Source: Chrysochromulina tobinii (lineage: Eukaryota > Haptophyta > Prymnesiales > Chrysochromulinaceae). Taken from it: a stretch of 19,562 nucleotides of DNA. The first letter of the stretch is position 1, and every line of letters begins with the position of its first letter. The stretch lies in the NCBI GenBank assembly GCA_001275005.1, contig JWZX01000273.1:1-19562 (forward strand), written 5' to 3'. The position numbers were made by a program, and so were the translations under genes. Below are positions 8,883 through 15,700 of the stretch, one piece after another. The notes below the pieces were generated by a model that was not told the DNA's origin, did no database searches, and worked only from the letters and a program-made list of their open reading frames with translations.

Positions 8883-9013
8883 ACAGCAGGTTGCTCAACC
8901 ACGCTGGGCCGCGTTGGCGACCCGGCAGGTGCCCGTGATTTGCCGCACATGTCGCACACGAGCGCCGCGCCGTCGCTGTTCTCGTACGTGCAGGCGGGGC
9001 ACTTCCAAACCAT
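8441..9013 (-). CDS. Partial paralogue of the RBR N-terminus with an internal tandem duplication
   Basis: 190-residue open frame from ATG 9013. It begins with a RanBP2-type finger nearly identical to the RBR protein (MVWKCPACTYENSDG.., CxxC..CxxC), followed by the same VEQPAVTLPPP linker and helical segment (DVLHILHSAIARADVDEARR). A 225-bp unit (8433-8657 and 8658-8882) is tandemly duplicated in frame, so the Pro-rich linker and helix appear twice. The catalytic RBR modules are absent. The repeat unit contains a short piece matching the start of the sulfotransferase last exon, marking a recombination joint. It may be a young chimeric gene making a ubiquitin-binding fragment, or a pseudogene. 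The intact frame and shared promoter motifs favour possible expression; no evidence of function is visible. Confidence 0.6.
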   Translation of the reverse strand: MVWKCPACTYENSDGAALVCDMCGKSRAPAGSPTRPSVVEQPAVTLPPPRPPQQDVLHILHSAIARADVDEARRILARLGIVLSKDDLPPTFDASVPVGHPRALLRAAPIMRSRWGGVRTLPPPRPPQQDVLHILVSAIARADMNEARRILARLGTVLPEDDPPPPFDASVPVGHPRALLRAAPIISSRW

Positions 9014-9171
9014 GATGCGCTTCGATCACTTCCGTGCAGTACCTTCGCTCGGAAAGTTGCGGCCGGCGAAGGCGTGTGAAAAAACTAAAATTTGGCTGTG
9101 AAAACTGGTCCGTTTCCCCTCGCCGCTTGCCTCGTCGCTACTCTCCAGACTCCACACTGTACCAACCGGAT
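9014..9171. other. Short spacer between the RBR paralogue and the sulfotransferase 3' end
   Basis: 158 bp that must hold the paralogue's promoter (if any) and the sulfotransferase 3' UTR. It contains AGTACCTTC and GTGAAAACTGGTCC blocks shared with the RBR upstream region. Confidence 0.4.
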
Positions 9172-11409
9172 TCACCCACGCCACCCACGAGGTGACGTTT
9201 CACCTCGACTAATCGGTAAATCAGCATTAAATTGGCTGGCCACACGGACCTGGCCATTGATTGACGATTTCAGCAAGTCCAATTCGCGCAACACCTCAAA
9301 GTGCGGAATGCGCGCCGTGTATTTGGCGAACGCCTCCCCATCTGCACACCCACAGAAAGGAAGGGAAGAGGGAAGTAAGTAAGCTGCCAGCGCATGAGGG
9401 GCGGGTTCGTCATGATTACGTCATGATACGCACAGAAGCGATTGGAGCATCGATTGAATGGCTCGATTTCGCTCTCTATGTACGGAACATGGGTCAAGGC
9501 GACGTTGGTCCGCGAACGCTCGCTTGACAGTCCGCCTTCGCTTGCTTGACGGTCCGCCATCGCCTTCGCTTCCTGTGTCGTCTCGGCATCTCTCTGGTTA
9601 GCTTTAAGGTCAGCTCCGCGTGATGCCATTTCAAATACATGCTCCAACGCAAAGTTGGCCGTGTCCATAAACAGCACATGGCTGAGCTGATCGAGGCGAT
9701 CAAACGCCTGCCGAATGACTCCATCGCAGCCCACCTCGAGCATCGTCTTCTCCACACGCCTCGCACGATCGACTAAGCATCCAGTGATCTGCAACACCCT
9801 GAGCCGCTGCGCAGGGCACATGCCGGCCAGGGCGGCTTCAAGCTCAGCGTATGGGGCGTCCGGAGCCACTGCAGCCACAGAGTGTGCCGTCCTCTCAAGG
9901 TCGGCAGCCCATGATTGGTTGGAACACGCGCTCACATCATGTGCCGCGAGCAGGTGGGCGTTCTTGGCCTTTTTCTTGGCCTGTTTCGAGAGCAAATCTC
10001 TATCCAATCGTACTGTCACGACGTGTTCGAACAGTCGATTCATTCGAAACCATCCTTGCTGTTGACGCATGTCCTCGGATGTCACCAGGGCCAGCATCAA
10101 CTGTTGACAGAGCAGTTGCCACGGCCCTGCGGAGCATACGCGGTTGTTCCCTCTCTTCAGCGGTAACCCGAGGAACACGCCACCAGCCATCGCCCCATCC
10201 TCCTCGACGACGCACACCTTCGACGATCCCCAACCGTCGATCAACTTCAGGGTGTCTTGGAACAAGAGCATCTCGGACGAGAGCCGATAGAAGAGCTGGC
10301 GAGGCACCGCGGAGGCTTGGTGCCAATAGTTGAATTGAGAATGCGCGAGAACGAGCGGTGACCGAAGGATTGTGAAGGATCGGAAGCGCACGCGGTGCCC
10401 TGAGGCAGCTTCGTACTCTCTGATGCGATTCTGCACTTCTCGGGGCGCGTCCCTGAGATCCGAGCAGAGACGGAGGCGAAAGGCAATCGTCAACACAGTG
10501 TTGTGAACGGTTGCAGTCCTACGCGAGCGGCGGGCGCGAGTGAGCTTACCAGTCGAGGCCGCAGTGATGTTCCACAAAGATGCGTTTGTAGTGAGCTCGG
10601 AGCAACTCGACCAGTTGGCCTTGCACTTCTGAGAATCTCGAACAGTAGTTTGTCTGTTGCCATCCGTGCTGCGCAAACCACAATCGCACGGTGGTGCCCG
10701 CCGTCTTCTCCATATGCATGCAAAGGATCACTTCCTGGGGCTCGGGGACGACGGCGGGGGATGCGGCAAGGGATGCGGGCCCGCGCGCTGTAACCACTGG
10801 GCCGGACAGGAACCCATGATACTCGGTCAGAAGATGGTCCATGTCACATGTGGCATACCAAGAGCAGTCACGTACTTCGGGATTGACGGTGATGTAGTTG
10901 CAGCGTTCACACTTGGCGCATGCATTCAGACACACGCGCACGGCGCTCCGGAGAGAGCGCGCGGCTTGCATGGAGAGGCCAATCGACCCACGGTCAGAGG
11001 TTCGACACTCATGAAGCGATCCAACCTTCGTGTGCCCACAGAAGCCCTTTTTGGCGCTTTTGAGCCATGAATCGATGACACTCGTCGTCCCCGGCGGCTC
11101 TACTTGCGAGGAAAGTGCCTGCAGTGCGTCGGCGGTAGTTGTTCCATCTTTCTGCTCTTTCAGCTGCTCGCGCAGTGACATATTATACTTATTTGCGCCA
11201 GTGGTTTCCTTCAGTTGCTCTTCCAAGCTAGTCAGTTGCTTCGTAGCCTTCAGTTGCTTTTCCACGCGTGCAGCATCGGCGGTGGTGACCTTATCGACCG
11301 GTAAGCTGGCTGACCTGATCGAGCTGGCTGTCACGGCCATGCAAGTTAGCAACACGAACGACCAGTGCGCCCGATCGACGCTCGATATGCAAGCACGCAT
11401 CACCGCCAT
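9172..11409 (-). CDS. Sulfotransferase-like type II membrane protein with coiled coil and PAN-like Cys-rich region
   Basis: Three exons: 11409-10550, 10452-9434, 9341-9172 (phases 2 and 1), about 682 residues. A short hydrophobic N-terminal segment (about 16-31) looks like a signal anchor. A Gln/Glu/Lys-rich coiled coil follows (about 45-95), then a Cys-rich PAN/apple-like module (about 118-205, including CERCNYITVNPEVRDCSWY). The catalytic part has a 5'-phosphosulfate-binding motif HMEKTAGTT (232-240) and a 3'-phosphate-binding strand/helix FTILRSPLVLAHSQFNYWH (313-331). These are hallmarks of PAPS-dependent carbohydrate sulfotransferases of the Golgi lumen. The first intron has a good donor (GTAAGC) and pyrimidine tract. 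The second acceptor is strong, but its donor (T|GTGCGT at 9433) was picked to keep the frame and is less sure. The last exon is duplicated at 8295-8454. Confidence 0.8.
9342..9433 (-). other. Sulfotransferase intron 2 (92 bp)
   Basis: A clear pyrimidine tract (TTCCCTCTTCCCTTCCTTTC) precedes GTGTGCAG| on the minus strand. The donor is inferred as TTCT|GTGCGT. No tandem repeat is present, unlike the introns of the neighbouring genes. Confidence 0.65.
10453..10549 (-). other. Sulfotransferase intron 1 (97 bp)
   Basis: Donor GACTG|GTAAGC, acceptor GGATCTCAG|GGACGC with a pyrimidine-rich run upstream. Splicing removes the in-frame TAA that overlaps the donor and joins CGLDW to DAPREVQ. Conventional short intron without repeats. 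Confidence 0.82.
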
Positions 11410-11588
11410 TTCACGACGAGGTCCTGTCTGCGCGGCGAGGACAGTTATCTATAAACCGTTCAATCGAGTTTGTGCATGCATTTCAGTGCATGTACAATGT
11501 GAGGGGAGACAGTACTGTGGGTTAGAAATAGACATTCACACTCATCAAATTCACACCTCGAGGGCAGTGCGAGCGGAGACCAAACAAG
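11410..11588. promoter_or_regulatory. Divergent promoter between sulfotransferase (-) and FkbM methyltransferase (+)
   Basis: 179 bp between the two ATGs. A TATAAA on the plus strand at 11450-11455 lies about 135 bp before the FkbM ATG and could serve it. GTGCATG occurs at about 11472 and 11487 within an imperfect palindrome. Shared control of two possible glycan-modification genes is plausible but inferred. Confidence 0.5.
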
Positions 11589-12506
11589 ATGATGCAGCTG
11601 ATGATGGTCGGACACCTTCCGCCAGACGTGATGCCGTGGATGCCGCTCCACTCTTTGTGTCCGCAGTGCCGCGTGCCGCGCAAGCATGCGCACGAACCTC
11701 ATAACATATTGCTCGAGCTCCTTCACACACTCCGAATCCATCCCAGCGCTGGAGTCTTCGTAGATGTTGGCACATCAACAGATATGTTGGACGGTGAGAT
11801 TGCACTGAAGGAAGGGTTCAAAGTGCTTGCCGTGGAGGCGCGGCAACAAGCGGCTGCGCATGTGGCACACCGATTCAACGCCAGCGTGGCTGCGAGCTTC
11901 TTGGATATCCGGAATCTTGCCGTTGCTGACACGCCTGGAGTGATGTCGTTGCACGACGTTGCAGGCCGACTTGGTGACACTTCGAGCCTCGCGCCCAGCG
12001 CTGTTCTGCGAGTCGGACCTAGTAAGACGGTGAACGTGACAGTGACGACACTGGACGAACTTGTTGGCGACGCACCGTGTGCTGTCATCAAGATGGACAT
12101 TCAAGGCTACGAGATCGAAGCACTCAGAGGCGCAGCGTCGATCCTGGCGCGCGAGCGCGCCCCGTTACTCCTCATCGAGGTGTGCGAGCGGCTGCGACCG
12201 CAGGTTCCCTTCTACACCATGTTCCAGCAGCTGAGACGTGCTGGCTACACGTGCTACGATATCTTGAGCAACACACAATATCGCATGCCTGACGGAAGCC
12301 TCCGTCACCAGCACCGATGCTGTAGCAGCGAGAATAGTAGGCAGCCTGAAGCCGACACTGAGACAGCCCACCCGCGGAGCGCCACCGGCAATGCCTCCTC
12401 AACCGCTCGCCCCCCGATGGTGTGCCGCGACGATGCATCGACGAGGTGTGCAGGAACTCTGGTCTATACAGACCTTGCATGCAAGAAAGGCGGCAGGGCT
12501 GCATGA
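11589..12506 (+). CDS. FkbM-family SAM-dependent methyltransferase
   Basis: Single exon, 305 residues, ATG at 11589. SAM-binding motif I is VFVDVGTSTD (56-65), with an acidic end of strand 2 at LAVEA (80-84). The FkbM signature is TTLDELV..VIKMDIQGYEIEALRGA (153-182), where KMDIQGYE is highly typical. A following strand is LLLIEVCERL. The C-terminal 70 residues are low-complexity with several Cys and no domain I recognise. Family members methylate hydroxyl groups of small molecules or glycans; the substrate here cannot be told. It shares a promoter region with the sulfotransferase. MMQLMMV at the start offers several possible initiation codons. Confidence 0.88.
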   Translation: MMQLMMVGHLPPDVMPWMPLHSLCPQCRVPRKHAHEPHNILLELLHTLRIHPSAGVFVDVGTSTDMLDGEIALKEGFKVLAVEARQQAAAHVAHRFNASVAASFLDIRNLAVADTPGVMSLHDVAGRLGDTSSLAPSAVLRVGPSKTVNVTVTTLDELVGDAPCAVIKMDIQGYEIEALRGAASILARERAPLLLIEVCERLRPQVPFYTMFQQLRRAGYTCYDILSNTQYRMPDGSLRHQHRCCSSENSRQPEADTETAHPRSATGNASSTARPPMVCRDDASTRCAGTLVYTDLACKKGGRAA

Positions 12507-12753
12507 AATGGAGACATTGCGAGGGTGCTGGAACTGGAAGGGACTTAGAGCCCGGCTTCTTTCGTACCGTAACAAACAGAGCAGATTTGAAATAAGTGAA
12601 AACTTGAAACAAAGTAACAAGCTAGGTGCTGGAAGGGATCCCTACTGTAAGAAATAAAAATCGCAACTCCCGACCTCTAATGGCCCGGCCTAACGCCTAA
12701 GCGAAGTACGGCTACTAAATGCCCGATGCCCGATTCGTCTTCGCGTCCTAACC
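12507..12753 (+). terminator. FkbM 3' UTR with candidate poly(A) signal
   Basis: AATAAA at 12653-12658, 147 bp past the FkbM stop. On the opposite strand the same region holds a TTTTTATTTCTTACAG run that looks like a 3' splice site for the convergent helicase gene. Its candidate donor is GCAAG|GTGAGG at about 12757, so an extra small helicase exon near 12540-12640 cannot be excluded. Confidence 0.45.
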
Positions 12754-15700
12754 TCACCTTGCCTTCGTGTCCTGCACTGGCGGCACAGTCCACCAACCCT
12801 GGATGGCATCGCGCTCCTTGGGCGCCATGTTGGGCGCATCGCCCACCTCACCCGGGCTGAGCGCGATCGCCTTGACATGCAGCGCGTGCGCCTGCACCCG
12901 GAGCGCTTGGGGCACGTCAATGCGCTGTGCGAGGGACGCGGCGAGCTCGGCGGTCTCCCGAGGACCGAGACAGCGCAGAGCGCGCGCCGCGTCTGAGAGC
13001 GCCTTGCGCACGTGCGTGCCCAACGGCGGCAGGCAATTCGGTAGGCACGACGGAGGGGTGGAGGGCGGCAGGCGGCGTTGCTAGCGGCGCTGTCGTCGGC
13101 AGCGGCTGCTTCAAGCGACGGCGGCGGCAGTGAGGCATTGGGCTCCGACGGCGACGCGAGCGCCGGGACGGTAGGCGCCGGGACGGTAGGCGCCGGGACG
13201 GTAGGCGCCGGGACGGTAGGCGCCGGGATGGTAGGCGCCGGGATGGTAGGCACCGGGATGGTAGGCACCGGGACGGTAGGCGCCGGGACGGTAGGCGCGG
13301 CTGCCACTACCTCCTCGAGGCGTTGGGCAAAGGCGGCGGCGGTGGCGCTCAGCTCATGCGACATCGCATAGAAAGCTTTCACCTCCGGATGAGCTCGCAC
13401 CGCTTGGGGCGTCAGGCTGCATGCGCATGCGGTACAGCCGTCACAGTCGAGGGAGTTGGGGCAGTGCTTTTGGAAGCGGAGGCCACCCAGAGTGCGCACG
13501 CGAGAAAGTGAGACGTAGGCCATGCCAGCGTCGAAGCAGCCATTGACCTGTAACAGGAGCAGTGAGGGGGCGATCAGGAGGGCGATCCGAGAGCAGTCGA
13601 GATCAGTCGAGATCAGGGGAGATCAGTCGAGATCAGGGGAGATCAGGGGAGACAGGGCGCTCGCTTCGGTCTGCCATCTGTGGCAGCCCAGCGGCACTGC
13701 TAATGTGAATGTGTGCCATCTGTGGCAGCCCAGCGGCACTGTTAATGTGAATGTGTGCCATCTGTGGCAGCCCAGCGGCCGTCGCGAGCAATCCAGGGCA
13801 ATCACCTGCACGACAGCCGCGTCGAGGGTCATCCCCTGCGACTTATGAATCGTGATGGCCCAAGCAGCGCGTAGCGGCAATTGCAGCCGGTAACACACGC
13901 CTTGGCCAACCACCTCGCTCTGGAGCAGCTGTGGAAGGACGATGTGCTCTCGACCGTTGTCGAAGCGCACGCGAGGGAGAGTGTTTGGCCGGCGCCAGCA
14001 GCCCCCCGCGCGAAGCCCATGGTGGCTGCCACCCTCACCGCCGCCGCCGCCGAAGCCGACTCCACCGAAGCCAGCGCCACCGCCTGAGCCTGCGCCTTCC
14101 GCCGCGTCGACGGACGGGTCGTTACATGTAACGGACGGGTCGTTGGCCACCCAACGATGCAGCCGTTGCCGGTACGTGCTCATGTAATGGAGTCGCCCGA
14201 GGAGCTGCTCGCGCGAGCGGTCGGTGTCGGCACCGCGGGACTGCTCGTGGAGGACCTCGAGCTGCTGGTCAATCTCACCCAATCTCGCCTCGACGGCCAA
14301 TCTCACCTGTTTGGAGACAGGAGCGCGCCGTGGTGAGCGCACGCACATGCTGCGAATCTGCTCACTGAGCGCGTGCAATCTGCGTGCAATCTGCGTGCAA
14401 TCTGCGTGCAATCTGCGTGCAGTCCGCGTGCAATCCGCGTGCAATCAGCGTGCAATCAGCGTGCAATCCGCGGCACGCACCTCGTCGCACGAGGGCAGAG
14501 GGCCGACGAGCCCGAGGGAGCCGTTACATAACTTCTGGTCGCCCTCGGCCTCGAGATCGAGATTCGTCAACAGGATGACGCGAGCGCCTTCGCATAGGTC
14601 GATCCGGCGCTCCGCCAGGCAGTCGCCGAAGAATGTGCCGCCCTCACTCCGCATCAGCCGTCGGTGGGTTTCGTCATACGCTTTGGGGTCGCCTGCCTGC
14701 TCCTCGTCCACTTCGACCCAATCGCTAGCGACCCATTGGAAGGCGGCCCGCCCCAGCCGTCGACTTGCTTCCATGACCTGCTGCAGCTCGAGGGCATTCC
14801 GCTCGTTGACCACCGCATTCACTGGAGCAAGCATGATTGGGCGCGGCGCGCTCGGCCGCACCAAGGGTGCGGGTGTGGGTGCGGCGGCGGTGGTGGTGGC
14901 GGCGGTGCCGGTGACGGCGGTGGCGACGGCGACGGCGGCTGCGGTAGCGGCACTGGCGGGAGTGTGGGCGCGGGGCTTGGGGACTGTGGCGCAGTGCGCG
15001 TTGAGGAAGCGGCAGTCACTCTGCGTCATCGCGCCTGTTCGGATGCGATTGAGCGTCGCGACGAGCGCCTCGTCCTTCTGTCGATGAGCTCGATGCAGCT
15101 CGATCAGCACCAGGGATGCTCGGTACCATGCGGCGGATTGGAACGCAAACCCACGGTTGAGGAAGAGTTCCGTCTCCTGTCGACCATCCAGACCCCCCGC
15201 AAGCACCGCGCGCCGCTGCAGCAGCCGCGCGGGCACGAGGCGGCTCCACGTGTCCGAGGGAACCCTGCCTACGATCGGGGGCAGTTGGAAAAAGTCCCCA
15301 CAGCAGATGAGTTGAACCCCGCCGAAGGGAGGCACGTGGCTGACCTTCTCGCCGCGGTGAAGGTTGTCCGGTCCGCGCCCGTACTTGGCGACGAGGGCGC
15401 GCAGCTGCGTATCGAGGGGGACCCCCCGGGGAGTCAGGAAGGACTCAGGAGGCAATCAGTAGTCAATCAGTAGTCAATCATTAATCAATCAAGATGCAAT
15501 CAAGATGCAATCAGTAGTCAATCCGTAGGCCATCACCTGCTCATCAAGCAAGTCGAGGAACTCCGCGGAGAGCATCGAGACCTCGTCTATGAGGAGTACC
15601 TGCAGCTGCGTGGCGAGGCTCTTTCCTTTGCCGCCCGAGGCGCCACCACCCATCCGGCTCGCAAAGTCTTCGTGCACGAGAGGCACGCCCACGCCCATCG

